The notes below the pieces were generated by a model. It searched no databases. It had not been told where the DNA came from and saw only the letters and a program-made list of their open reading frames with translations. The position numbers were made by a program, and so were the translations under genes. DNA of 64,000 nucleotides from Alitta virens. Its lineage: Eukaryota > Annelida > Polychaeta > Phyllodocida > Nereididae. The first letter of the stretch is position 1. Each line of letters starts with the position of its first letter. Below are positions 10,391 to 24,200 of the stretch, piece by piece. The DNA lies in NCBI GenBank assembly GCA_932294295.1, contig OW028578.1, positions 34,779,185 to 34,843,184 on the forward strand, written 5' to 3'.

Positions 10391-13300
10391 CAGACATACA
10401 GACAGCTAGACAGATAGACAGACAGACAGCGCGACAGATGGATAGACAGATAACAAATAAACAGGAAAATAAGAAACACATTTGCACCAGAAAAATGGAC
10501 TTATGACCTTTTGAAATAAAAAAAAGTGTCCAAACAATTAGGTCTAGGATTATCAAATATTTTATTTAAAACCAAAATATGTAATTTACGATTCATATTT
10601 CTGATATGAACAATAAGAATGTAAAGAATTCTAATAAAAATATCTTATGAAATGAACTGATATTGAAATATGGATAATGGCCAAAATCTTCATAAACGGA
10701 CGATAGTTACAAGAAACAATTGAAGAATTATATCGATTTTCTAAACAAACTATATAGACAGTCTGTAATAAGGTAGCGCAATATCAGAATAGATGCTATT
10801 CTGTTACGTAATAAATAAATTACAAAGTATACAACCAAACCAAATTTCCGATTATTTATCAACTTATTATCTTATTTTAAAGTCATTTTTATACGCGTAA
10901 TTATAGTATTATCAATCAATTTGCATTATTGCTCAATTTTGTGATGAATAATTAATATCCATTTCTTGATGCGAAAAAGCTTTGGGGGGAGGGGGGGGGG
11001 GCACTTTAGCAGCTGAAATGAAACCAGGAAAGATCTTAGAGAGAATTATAATGGCTCTAAAGCTTTGAATTAAAAATCTGGGGTGGATTTTAAGTGGCAT
11101 TTTCGTGCTTTGGAGCTGTTTTGTTTGTTTGAGGGGCCCGGCGTTCGTGCGGAGACTATCTTTGCAAGCTTAAGAGATTAGCGAGAACTGAATTGAGGCG
11201 AAACACACGAATGGCAACAAGACCAGCCATTCAGAATTTAAAGCAGCATTCAACAATCAAAGCATCTTTCTCCTAAAAACATCTTTCTAGTTCCGAGTAT
11301 TTCAAAGTGAAATATCCATGATTTAAAAAGTGGCAGTTATGCTGAATGAATATTGTGCGATATGCTTTGAAATTTTACTTTTCAAAGTTGTTCACATTTA
11401 AAGAAGTATTGAACGACTATCAACGTTATGCAAGGTTTATCCTTTCCTATCCTATATTATCCCATCCTATTCTATCCCATCCTTTCCTATCCTATCCCAT
11501 CATATCCCATTCTATTCTATCCTATCCTACCCTATTAAGTAGCTTCTTGCTATCCTATAGTAGTAAATTTATACCTCTCCTCCACTCTCCTCCGCTCTAC
11601 TCCCCTCTCCTCCCCTATCCTCTCCTCTCCTCCACTCCCTTTCCATCCCCTCTCCTCCTATCTCCTCCTCTCTCCTCTCCTCCCCTCTCCTCCTCTCCTC
11701 TCCTCTCCTCCTCTCCTAAACTCTCCTCCTCTCCTCCCCTCCCCTCCCCTCTCCTCTCCTCTCCTCTCCTCTCCTCCTCTCCTCTCCTCTCCTCTCCTCT
11801 CCTCTCCTCTCCTCTCCTCTCCTCTCCTCTCCTCTCCTCTCCTCTCCTCTCCTCTCCTCTCCTCTCCTCTCCTCTCCTCTCCTCCTCTCCTCCTCTCCTC
11901 CCCTCTCCTCCCCTCTCTTCTCCTCTCCTCCCCTCCCCTCTCCTCATCTCCCCTCTCCTCATCTCCCCTCTCCACTCCTCTCATCTCCTCTCCTCCCATC
12001 TCCTCTCCTCATTTAATTTAACCACCACGACAACCTTAACTGCCAAAAATCTCATTAAAGCCCTATGTAGCTTGTTTCATTTTGAGGACCCAATCCTTAA
12101 GATTCATCATTACACAGAGGGAGATGAGAAAAGTAATCAAAAATATCTTCAAAGAGATCCTTTTTAAAAGATAATTTTTTACTCTCCAGTGCGTTTCCAG
12201 TGAGTAAACACAGCTATCTCCTCAGTTCCTGTGTGTAAGATCACTCTGGGAATTCTGACACACCAGTTTGCTTTTAACGTTCCCTCTGATATGGCGTTAG
12301 AAATTGCTCGCGGATGAGAATTAAAAAAAAAATGAAACATATTTTGAAACGGTTGTTACCCATCGATCTGTTTAAAGAAGTGGTTCAATCTTCTGTCCAC
12401 TGATGGTCAACGTATGAAGTTACAATCAGTTTGTAAATATCAGCTGATTGGATTTCAAATATATGGTAGCTTGACTATCTTAGAATGATACAAAGAAATT
12501 AAATTATAATCTTCAAGGCAATAGGATATTCTTAGGACAAAACGATAATAGTAACGACTATAATTATTTGAGGTCATATTACTTTAACACTGATATATCC
12601 AATATTATTTGTCATATTACCTTGTTATTGAATTGTTTAGTTCGACATTTTATAAGTTACAGATATCTGCAATAGTATATACAGGTTATGACAAGCTGCA
12701 AGAATCAGACGTAATGATGAGATGATAAGCGTAGAGTCCACACCGTATTACATTTTACACATTTACTCCATCGGTGGGGTCTTTTATTTCCTCAGCATGG
12801 ACAATAGTTGAGTTTATGTGAAGATTTATGGGCACATGGCATGCCAAATGAGGTTTTTTTTTCGGACTAGGGCTTTGAAGTCAGTTTACATACCATTGCT
12901 GCTTTTGTTTTGATTCAAAAGACCCCGAATGTCCAGTCAGAAAGCCATGACTCCCATCACTTTTGAAAAAAAAGTTCCCACACGCTAAGTCGCAATTTGG
13001 GATCACAAACACTGCAGTCAAATCACTCCACTGCGCAAATAGTCCGCCCTACAAGGCGGAAGGATATGCCAAATGATTACAGAGCAAGTAGTTCTTGGTT
13101 TGGTTAGGTGTGGTGGCTTTTCTGTGGGAATTTAGGATAGGTTTTTGGCATGCTCGACTTCAAAAGGCACAGGCAATGGGATTGATTAATCCAGCGTGCT
13201 CCGGTTGGGTGTGAGGCAAGTAGTGCCTCCGCGCAGTGATTTGTGAGTAATTAGTAGCAAATGGTGTGCAGAAATAGTTCCGTCGACAAAATATTGACAA

Positions 13301-16300
13301 GTCGTTTATTGAAACTTGCGGCGAATCCTGTTGAATGTCTGTCTATGACCCTTTTCTCAATATTTGTTCCTCAAAGTATTGTTATTAAAAGTATTAATTT
13401 ATGTTGGGACCTATTTTCAATTGGATTCTATGTGTCATCTACTTTGCATGTCCTACAGTACCTATCAAATGCATGATATTACTGGTCTTAAAGTTTAACC
13501 AAAAAGGCCTAGAAATATTATCCCACCCTGAGGTAACCCCGGCATGCCTTTGCAATCAATGACCTTCCTACTGAGATGCCAAGTTCTGGAGTGGTGAATG
13601 AGTGAGTTTTGACCCTTTCCAACCAGTTTACATTAAATGTTAAAGATTTATTCTGGTTCTCTTAGAGTGAGACGAATTGAAATATGAAGAAAATACTCAA
13701 GTCTAGAGGAGTGAGACAGCTACCAAATGAGTGAGACTCACTCTGAATGAGTGAGACTTGGCATGTCTGCTTTTCAGCTTGTGCACTTTTACCTTTAGCA
13801 ATAACATACATATAAACCATTATTGCTGGTGGCATTCAGTCCACCCAGTGGTGGGGCAAAGCATCATGTATGCACTTGGGAGGGGGGAGGGGGGGGACCT
13901 CTCTTGGTAATACTTCGTTGGCCAAATGGGCCTAGTTGAGCCACACGGCGCATGGTGGCACTAATTCCCATAAAGTGATTGAACAGGTCCAAAGTTGAGG
14001 TCACACTTCAAACTAATTAGATTCCTTGAATGATCAGCTGGCCTGCAAAACCCACTGTCATTTCCTAATGCAGCTCTCAAGGATTGTGTGGCAAGCTGCA
14101 GAGAGGGATGGCGTCATAATTGACCCGTGACGTCACAAATCACTGTCCAGGGACCAAGTATTTACCTTTGCAATTGACAGGGATTGTACAACATTAACAC
14201 CCAGTTCTGCAGTTGTTGTTGTTTTTTTGTAAAGGTTTGTTGCGGTGTAAATTATACGTCATGGTTGTGGTGCTTGCAAGATGGTAGTGTTGCTATTTCG
14301 AAGAATTAGGTCATACACAGTGAGTTTGAGTAGATAGATAGATAGGTAGATAGATAAATAAATAGACAGATAGACAGATAATAGATAGATAGACAGATAG
14401 GTAGATAGTTAGATGGACCGACAGACAGATAGACAGATAATATATAGATAGACAGATAGGTAGATAGATAGATAGATAGATAGATAGATATATAAATAGA
14501 CAGATAGACAGATAATAGATAGATAGACAGACATATAGATAGATGGATAGATAGATAGATATATTTACGGATAGACAGATAGACAGATAGAAGGATAGAC
14601 AGACAGATGGATAGATAGATAAACAGATTAAAAAAAGGAAGTAAGTAATTAGGCAGGTAAGTGAATACAGAAGGAAGAAGGGAAGGAGGGAGGGAAGGAA
14701 GGGGAAGCCACCAGACAGACATAGGGTTTTTCAAATAGGCACATAGCATAAATACATAGAAAGACACGCAAACATAGAGTGCTATACAACAAAGTTAACC
14801 TTTTCTCCCGAGTTCTTCCTTTGCAGTTATCTCGTGCTTGCTGTCCTGCCCACATTGTTCATTTTAGTCCATTACACCGCATTTAACACTGAAAGGCAGA
14901 ACCTTTGACCAAGTGGGGCTTTAAACAAAGCAAGAAGGAATCAAAGAGCCCCGGGCAAATGGGGCTCCCGTCTCATGTTCAAAGTTCCGCAACATGAATT
15001 ACATGTTTTAATGTAAAGGCCTTCCGACATGCAAACAGTCGGCCATGTTTTTATACAAGGGAAACATGTTGTCATTCACTTCTTGCAAATTTTCGTTTTC
15101 GTCGATCAAAGGTTTTTTGTCAATCGAAGAGCACTGTTTTTTGTTAATTCTAGGTTTTGGTATTGCATGGGCGGAACTGTGTTCCCTTTCGTTCTATTTG
15201 TCTGTCATTTTTGCGTTTGCATGTGTTTTCTCTTTCGCCTCGTATACATTGTTTTCAAACTCCACATTCTGACAAATGTATGCATCTTCTTCAATGACTC
15301 AATGCGGTCCCTTGTTCTCAGTGTCTATGTTGAGGCACGTAAAAGACCCCACCCATGAGGTGAATGTGTATTGTGGGTGGACTCCTCTCTGAATCAACCT
15401 TCGATAGCGGCCACCCGGCTGCAAAAGCGGAGTATATATTCATTTTACAGGTGATGGGGCTTGTAATATTATGTAAATCACAAAGACATAAAATCCTTAT
15501 TGCTTTCATAAACCTCTTATAGAGCTTACTTTCCCAAGCATGGTTGTTCTTTTTCTCTTTTCTTTTTTCTTAATTACCTTCTTACCAATTCTTGAGGTGG
15601 CACGATCGACATCAAAGTCAAAAGAAGCTTTCCTCAGATGACCAAAAATATCCTAATTTGCCCCCAAAATCCCAAATTCCCGAGAAAAATCCCAGAAAAT
15701 TCTCTGAGCTGCTGGGAGCTTGCCTCGGCTTCTCACGGCGAAGTTGCTTGACCTAGAATAACAACATTTGACTCGGCTCAACTTGGGCAGTGGGCCATTC
15801 TAGAGCTGTATCTACCAAATGGCACTGGAAATAAATTATTAGAAGAGACAGTGATGCAATGCTAATTTGCAGTCTTTGGTCATATATCTTTTATTTGTTG
15901 CTTAAATTTCTAAAGAAAATTTTAATAACAGACAAATACATTTAAAAATGTTTACTAAGATTACATTTATGTTTGTCTAGGCCATTGTGATCTTAAAATA
16001 ATGAGGGATAGCCAACATTAATAAAGGGTTGTCTTGTCTTGGCTATCTTATATTCCTGTCTTAAGTCAGAATGTGATTAGGCTTATAATCGTATTTGAAA
16101 TTTTCTTGTCTTGTTTTTGTCTTGTTTTGTCTTGTGTTGTCTGGTTTTTGTTTTGTCTTGTTATTGTCTTATTTTGTCTTGTTTTGTCTTGTTTTGTCTT
16201 GTTATGTTTTGTTTTGTATTGCTTTGTATTGACCTGTCTTGTCTTGTTTTGTTTTTATCTTGTTTTGTCTTGTCCTGCCTGCGAAGTATGACTTCACAGT

Positions 16301-19300
16301 ATCGTTATTGATTACATATTTTACATCTTAAACGACAGATACTTAATAATAAATTATTTTACCCCATAATCATAACATAAAACCTGTACATGCTCCAAAT
16401 ACAGTATATATAACCAACCTACCATGCAAAATGGCCAAGCTATGTCAATTGACTAATTTACCAAAGCAATCTACCGAGTAATTTTCATACTACCACCCAA
16501 CTAACCAAATGGTTGCCATTAAAGCCTGTTGGTCCTGACTTAATTTCCTTAACAGTGTCTATTTTTAGAGGACAATGCATCACAATCAGAGGTGGGCAGG
16601 GGGCTACATTCTAGCAATGCTTCTATCTTCATGCTATGCTATATATAACGGCAGTTTCTTCGCTTCTTGCGTTATTGTAAATTCATTAGAAGTTTTTTAG
16701 TGGGAATATGATATTAAATTCGATAGCAAAATCATTTTGTTCTTAATATATCTTTAGGAAATCAATTTGATCCGATTTTATTATATATTTATGATTCCTT
16801 TTGTATATTATGTATAACATGTCAAAATTGTTTTTTTATACTCTTTTAAATTTTACCACTCTGTTTGTCTGTCAATATTGTCACTGTCTTTTCTATTTGT
16901 TCTCTATCTCTGTCTTTATCTCGCTGTCTGTCTGTCTAGCTGTCTGTCTGTCTCTCTAGCTGTCTGTTTGCCTAGCTGTCTAGCTCTCTGTCTAGCTGTC
17001 TAGCTGTCTTGCTATCTATCTGTCTGTTCCACATCAAGCCTCACAAAGACACACTTTCCTTTAAAACCATTAATGAAGTAAAACAAAATCTTGTTTGGAA
17101 TTCTGAGAAAGCAGTTTTTTTTTGTTTTTCTGAGTTAATATTTGCCATTTTTTTCTTCTTCCTGTTATCTTCTTTTCTCTCACATGATGAATGTTCCCCC
17201 GAATTCAGCCCAGCCAATATGTGGCTTTGTATAGAAGCTGTCCCCTTTGATATTTTATCTTTAAATGTTAATCCAATTTTCTTGGTTTGGGAGTCTGTGA
17301 AAACTAGTATTTCGGCATCAAATTTCTAGTGATTAGAGGCATGCTCAGTGTGGCAGATTTTGCAGTGCACTTCAAAAGAGCTTTTTGCTTGCACAGGCAG
17401 GGATATGGGAATATGTAGTAATAATTGCACACGATACATTTGGACTGAGATTTGCAGCCTGTCCATCGTTGCACCCAACTGCAATTTGAAGTACTGGGCT
17501 ATTTTGTGGATTTGTGAATATGAAGTTGGCGAAGTGTACTGTTGGTGGAAGTGTAGAATGGCTTAAGAAATTTCTGCAGCAAATTGTTAGTTCAATCGAT
17601 TTAAACATTTCAAAGCAAGATAAACTTTATATATGCAATCATGCTAAAGTACCAAAGATATCAGAGCACTCGTTTATATGGTGTGTTCACATTAGACTAT
17701 ATTTAAAATTGATAAGTATGTAGTTTCCTCAATACATCTGCCATTGTAATGATTCCTAAAACAACTGCACAAACTTGTAAATCATATAGAGTTTTAACTT
17801 TAGGAAATTTTTAGGGTTCCTTTATACTGTTTAAAAACATCAAAAAATGAATTATATTTATAGAAAAAAAAAGGTTATATTTGGTGACCAACTTCAGCTT
17901 GCTACTGGTAAATAAATTTGACCTTACTGATAAATCCATATTACAAATTTACTACTGATACCTCTAATGAACCTATAAGTATTCCCTGGACCTAATACAC
18001 CTGTCGCAGGCAACCTGTTGATGCAATAGGCCCTGCAGCAGCCGCATCAGGCCAGGGCTGCTGAGGCAGAGCATCTTGACACTGATGCAGAGTGCCAGCA
18101 TGAGGCCTGCGTTGGGCCAACACGAAAACTTCATGAATAAAATAGGAAATGAGAGAGAAAGAAAGTGTCAATGCCCCGCTTGTATGACCCTGGAGGCAGG
18201 AGAAAGAAAGAGGGCCATGGGAAAGAAAAGGTACATGGGAAAGAAATAGGTAAAAAGGGGTAAGAAGAATGGGGTAAAATTATTGGAAAGAACTGGAAGG
18301 AACACCCACAGAAAGATGTAGAAAGAAAGCCAAAGAAAGAATGGTTTGTTGTGTGAGAATGAATAGAGTGTGTGATCAGGAAATAGGAGAGACATAAAGA
18401 CAGAAAAGCTGTTTGGACAGAGTGCTAGACAGGATAGCTGGACAGACAGGATAGCTGGACAGACAGGACAGTTGGACAGCTAGACAGTTGGACAGCTAGA
18501 CAGTTGTTCAGCTAGACAGACAGGACAGCTAGACAGACATGACAGCTGAAGAGACAGGACAGGCAGACAGCTGGACACACATACAGTTGGACAGCTAGAC
18601 AGTTGTTCAGCTAGACAGACATGACAGCTGAAGAGACAGGACAGGCAGACAGCTGGACACACATACAGTTGGACAGCTAGACAGTTGTTCAGCTAGACAG
18701 ACAGGACAGCTAGACAGACAGGACAGCTGAAGATACAGGATAGCTAGACAGACAGGACAGCTAGACAGACAGCATGTCGCACGTGACAAACAGCCCTAGA
18801 GCATGACAGATAGACAGACTGATAGCAATATAGCAGTATTTTATATTCCAGTGTCTTTAGAAGTGACCCAAAAAACAAACCCGTGACCTGACAGTGGGTT
18901 ATTCAATATCAATTTATAGGAAACTCCCAAAATGTTTACAAAATATAAATATAGATGTACCTTAAAACCTGCATGGAAGATGGGCAATTTAATATCTCTC
19001 GTTAAAAGAGTTGCTGCTGTGCTCCTCTGAGCATGGTTTGAAAAGAGTGTAGGGGAATAGCAGAACCTCAAGTGAATGATGCTTTATACTGAAGAGCCAA
19101 TTAAACTGAAAAATAATCTTAGCCATAGTTATTATGATCCTAATTTTGCTTGCCTTTTGTGCATATTTGGATCAAAGCTTGACACGTACATAACAGTGAC
19201 TTACATTTCATTCCCACAAAAATATATATATAAGATAAAAATAAAATGTTAAACAAGCACCAGACAGCACCAGATAGCACCAGACTCTAACGACATAGTT

Positions 19301-21213
19301 TTTTTGTTATTAATTCTTTGATAACCTTCTAATTTGAAGCTATTTAGATTACTATATTTCATCCCCGCATTGCCAGCCTTTTTACCCCTTTTGTCATAAA
19401 AGTTACTGGGAGAGTTAAAAAAGAGGGAAACTAAAATAAAAAGCCATGGTCACCGGAAGCAAACTCGTGTTACCATAGTAACGCCACACACGCGAGAATC
19501 TCGTTTGCAATTTGTCAATTTGGACGAGAATTAGACATATGTGGTTTTTGCTTACATTATCGCTGGGAGAACAATCAAGCTACATTTCCGTTTAAATTGG
19601 AACTATTAAGAGCAGAAATTGAGCGGCTGAAAGTCCCATATTTCTCTTGTTGGGCTGAGCTAAGACAAAGGATTTGGAGCAGATGAATTTAATTCCCCCT
19701 GTGCGAATTGCCAGCTCATCAGTTTCAGCTCAATTTGAAAATGAGCACCAAAAAAAAAAGGTGTGGAATTTGTGATATGCCCAAGATGTATGGAATGAAA
19801 TTAAATATCTGTGAGTGAGACCATGTTGTTATGTTTAATTGGAGATAAATTGACTAAAACAATGGCTGACTGACTGGCTGGTTGACTAGCTGGCTGACTG
19901 GCTGGCTGACTGGCTGGCTGTCTGGCTGTCTGACTGACTGGCTGCCTGGCTAACTGACTGACTGGCTGCCTGGCTAACTGACTGACTGGCTGATATCTTG
20001 GCTGGCTGATCGGCTGACTGGCTGGCTGACTAGCTGGCTGACTGGCTGGCGATCTGGCTGCCTGACTGGCTTGCTGACTGGCTGCCTGGCTGGCTGACTG
20101 ACTGGCTGATATCTTGGCTGGCTGATTCGCTGACTGGCTGGCTGAATGGCTGGCTGCCTGACTGGCTGCCTGACTGACTGGCTGATATCTCGGCTTGCTG
20201 CCTGACTGGCTGGCTGACTGACTGGCTGATATCTCGGCTTGCTGACTGGTTGACTGGCTGGCTGACTGGCTTGCTGATTGACTGATTGACTGACTGACTG
20301 ACTGTCTAGCTGGCTGGTTAAAAATTGTTCTGAAACATGATATATACCAACAAAATACACTGCTAATGTTTGATGACCACATGTGGTAAAAGTCAATTTA
20401 TTATTTCAATTATATACCATATCTCTATTAGTTCATGTAATGATATCAGCTTTAATCTTAATATTTAGCTTAACAACTGGACTGATTACAAAAATTTCAA
20501 AAGAGAAAATATTTCTAATGACAAATTTACATGTTTACCAGTAAAATAAACCATTATTATTATCAATTAGCACGAATTAAGGCTGGAATTTAACTGGAGA
20601 TGCCTTCTCCTATTGATGTGTTTCGACTTCATGCCAACCACTGAAGGCATGCCAGTTGAAGCAGGCAACAGCTTCTATGGTCTTTTGAGGGGCCGAATAA
20701 TGATAAGGCTTTGTTATGCGCCTTGCATTACACCCAAATGAGGATTTTTCATGTTCAATAGGGTCTTATTATCCGGGTCGCCACCTTTGTTCAGTATGAT
20801 GGTAAATGAAGTACAGGGGGGCCTCCGCGGTATGAACATTCTGAAATATTATGCAGATATATACAGTAAGGCCAAATATCATACATATTCTTTTGATAGA
20901 TAGATAGATAGATATTGGAAATGCAGCCCTCTACAACAAGTTCTTGCCACTATTGAGGGTTGATTTATGAGGCGAGAGAGAGGAGGAATCCACCCATGTT
21001 ACCCATTTACCCCATGGGTGGGATCTTTTACTTGCCTCAGCATAGACACTGAGTACAAGGGACCATCAATTTAACGTCTCGTCCGAACAATATCCAGCTG
21101 GGAGGATGCTCATGAAAGGTGCTCGGGACTGAGATTGAACCCGGGTCCTTCAGAAGAGCAGGCAAGCGTCTTGCCACTATACCACCCAGCTGCAGACAGA
21201 CCGATAGATAGAC

Positions 21214-21245
<32 letters not shown>

Positions 21246-24200
21246 GTTCATGAAAGTTAGGGTATGTGTCCCTACCATGATGTTGGTTAACATGTTAATC
21301 TTCATTAAAGTGAAGACGTGTGTTTATCACATCATCAATGCTCATTCAAGTGAATACATTAATTTATCTTTTAAACAATGTTCGTTATAGCGAGTGTATG
21401 CTGTATAATGAATTGGGTTATTAAAGAAGTGAATGATTGAGGTGTCCACGGTGCTAGAGAATGCTCTGTTTTGAATGGACCGTTTCAATGGAACCTTTCA
21501 AAGTGTTCTTTTAATGAACTGGCACGTGATGGCATGATATCGAATACTCCCTTCCTCTTATTAATGTTCCAACACATTGCTGAGTATAATGAGGGTTAGA
21601 CATGAAAAGGAGGGTGAAATGAGGTGGAATGAGGGTGAAATTAGTTAGATGAGATGTGATACCAAAATTGACGTCATTGCTGAACCAAGCTTAATATGAA
21701 AAGGATTGATAGAAATTATGATTTTAATAAGTGAAATGTATATATAAATAATTATACTTTAGAAATAAGATTTATTATTTTGTTTTTTTATTCAGATATA
21801 TTTTACAACAGGAATTTAATATTCAGCCAAAGTTGTTTTTCAAATTGATCCTGTTATAAATATATAAAATATGTACCTAAAAAGTCGTATAAAAAATATA
21901 AAAAAGTTAAAAATCATAAAGCACTAATTGAGCTGGAATGGGATAGAAATTAGGATCATCAAATAAAACAAAATAGAAATAAAAAAGATAATATATAAAC
22001 ATGGTAACCCTATGATGCAATATATATTGCATGCATGCTGAAATTAAACTTGTTATGTAGAGGAAATGAAATGAAAATAGATGTTATTAAATGTGCTGCT
22101 CTGTTATAATCAATATCAAATTACTTTCAAATATTAATAAGATGACAAGCATTATGTTTAATTATTTTAATGGATATTATTACATTAATCAAGCATGTTA
22201 GAATTGCCCTCAGCGTAACTCTGAAATTATCTTTAATTGTTGGACTTAATTGTAAGGATGTTTTAAGGCAGGGTTTCGCATGATGTCATCTTGTTTATAT
22301 ATGGAGAGTCAAAATGAAAGTCCACAGGTTTTTCAGTTAGATGGAAATATATTTTCGAATAATTGTTTGGCGTCTTGTCGTTATTACAAACCCGTTGTCA
22401 TGGTTACAGAAAAGCAAGAGAAATTGAAATTATGTAAATCATAGCAATTATTAAATCTAAGTTATTATTCACCACAGGTGTCGTCGCCATTTTGAATGTT
22501 TAAGTTTGAAATTTTGCTAACATTTCTGACCATTTTGTGCAAATCTATTTGATTGATGTATTTATTGTAAATAACTTGTTAAGGCAGTTATGTTTGAATG
22601 TTATCATATAATACTTGATTTCATTTTTCAGGGTTGATTCTGGCTGTCATTATAGGAATAGTTCTAGGCATCATCGTCGGAATAACGTTACTAGGAGTGG
22701 TTTTCATCTGCCGAAAAAGGTAATAATGACGTCACGAACTGACGTTGCAACGGTTACTTTGATGTTGTGAAGTCTCGTGTATCTAACGTCTCAACTGTAG
22801 ATATGTCTTTTTGTTTTTAGTCGAGATTAATTTTCTAAATTTACTCGATTATTCCAAATTATCTGGCTGTGTGCCTGTTTCATATCATTTCAGTTTGTTG
22901 TCAGAGATTTTTTAAATCTTTGAAATAAAACATCTGAGACTGAGTTTAATATGAATTTGCTATTCCTTTTGAAGACGGTATAAAAATCTGCCCACTTTCC
23001 TTCAGAAGTTTTAAAAAACGAAAAAACTCCAAAACATCAAAAGGTTTACACATGGAGTAAAGGATAAAAACTAAAAGTGATAGTAATTTTTGTCTCGAAG
23101 TAATTAACTTCAAAGACTGAAACATGTCATTTTTTATCTTATGCGATGCAACAAGTCTTGCTAATCTCAAACTTCATGCTATCCGATGTTCTTAAGAAAA
23201 GTTTACAACTTGCTATAAAAGTATGAAGGTAAAATATGGAAAGATAAATTGCCTGAAAGGTGAGAAGAAATACCAGTCTTGGAAGAAGACTGATATTATT
23301 TTTAGATCACCTTTATAGTTCATAAAGCATTCATAACTAGCTTCTGCCCCTCTGCATATAATGAAAAAGGCTGTATGTGGCTCTGTACATATTGAGAAAT
23401 TCTCTCTTTTGAACTTTTGAGATACCGAATCATCATACAGTACCTGTGTGACATTTAGAAATATGACTTGAGACACTTTCCCTTCTGCTAATATTTGTAA
23501 CTGTACTTTGTATATTTTTGTATATGGTGTCCATAGATCTTGACAATCAATACAATATGGTCAATATACATACCAATATCAACACCATCAATATTCATAT
23601 TGGTCTTCAGAAATCAAATATCTATGATGGTACGCTATTTAGTGTTATTGGACAATGTTTCTTAATTAATATCAATGGATATTCTTCAGCTATATGTTCA
23701 TGAAGTTTTAAAGCATTACAAACCAAATTTAATTATTCTCATGACCCTAAATTGATTAAATATTGTATCTCAGAAACTTGACAAAAATGGCAACATTTCA
23801 ACTGCTGCTCATCTAACTTCAAAACTATACATTTCAAACTTGAATTGCTGCCAGCAATTAATCTGCCTTACGTACAACCTTTTCGTCTGGTCTTCCATTG
23901 TATTCTGTTTAATGGATGCCAAAATTTAAGCAGATATGTGAAGATTCCTAACACTGATAAAAGGTCCTTTTGTAGCCAGCTTCATAAGTTCAGGTGCATG
24001 GCTACTCAGTGCTCACAATAGTAGAGCTATATAGATGACCAGTTATTTTTACCCTCATGCCATCTGTCCTACTTTGTGATGGATGTTATCCCTGAAATGT
24101 CCTTGAGTGATCCCTGGTATTTAAAAGGCCTCCCTGGCCTTCCATTTCTAAATGCCATTTGTTTTTAAAAACTTCTATAACCAGACAGTTCACGTACTAT

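Larger units (their letters stand above)
9115..22631. other. Intron, 13.5 kb, mosaic of simple repeats and SINE fragments
   Basis: This is the longest intron. Its arrays and SINEs are listed separately. The remaining stretches (9115-10220, 10456-11430, 12011-12688, 12806-14322, 14631-15304, 15421-16097, 16283-16892, 17033-18412, 18791-19854, 20326-20892 and 21251-22631) are AT-rich and show no exon. A GC-richer patch at 18000-18125 and GAAA-rich sequence at 18150-18400 have no match elsewhere. Confidence 0.75.

Noticed and set aside
11346..12167. 273-codon frame rich in S, P, L
   Set aside because: It is the pyrimidine tract translated; no complexity outside the repeat.
17348..17566. Cysteine-rich 72-codon frame
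   Set aside because: No regular cysteine spacing or signal sequence; chance frame in the large intron.
19801..20396. Ser/Gln-rich frames of 193 and 140 codons on the - strand
   Set aside because: They come from the CTGA/CTGG array.
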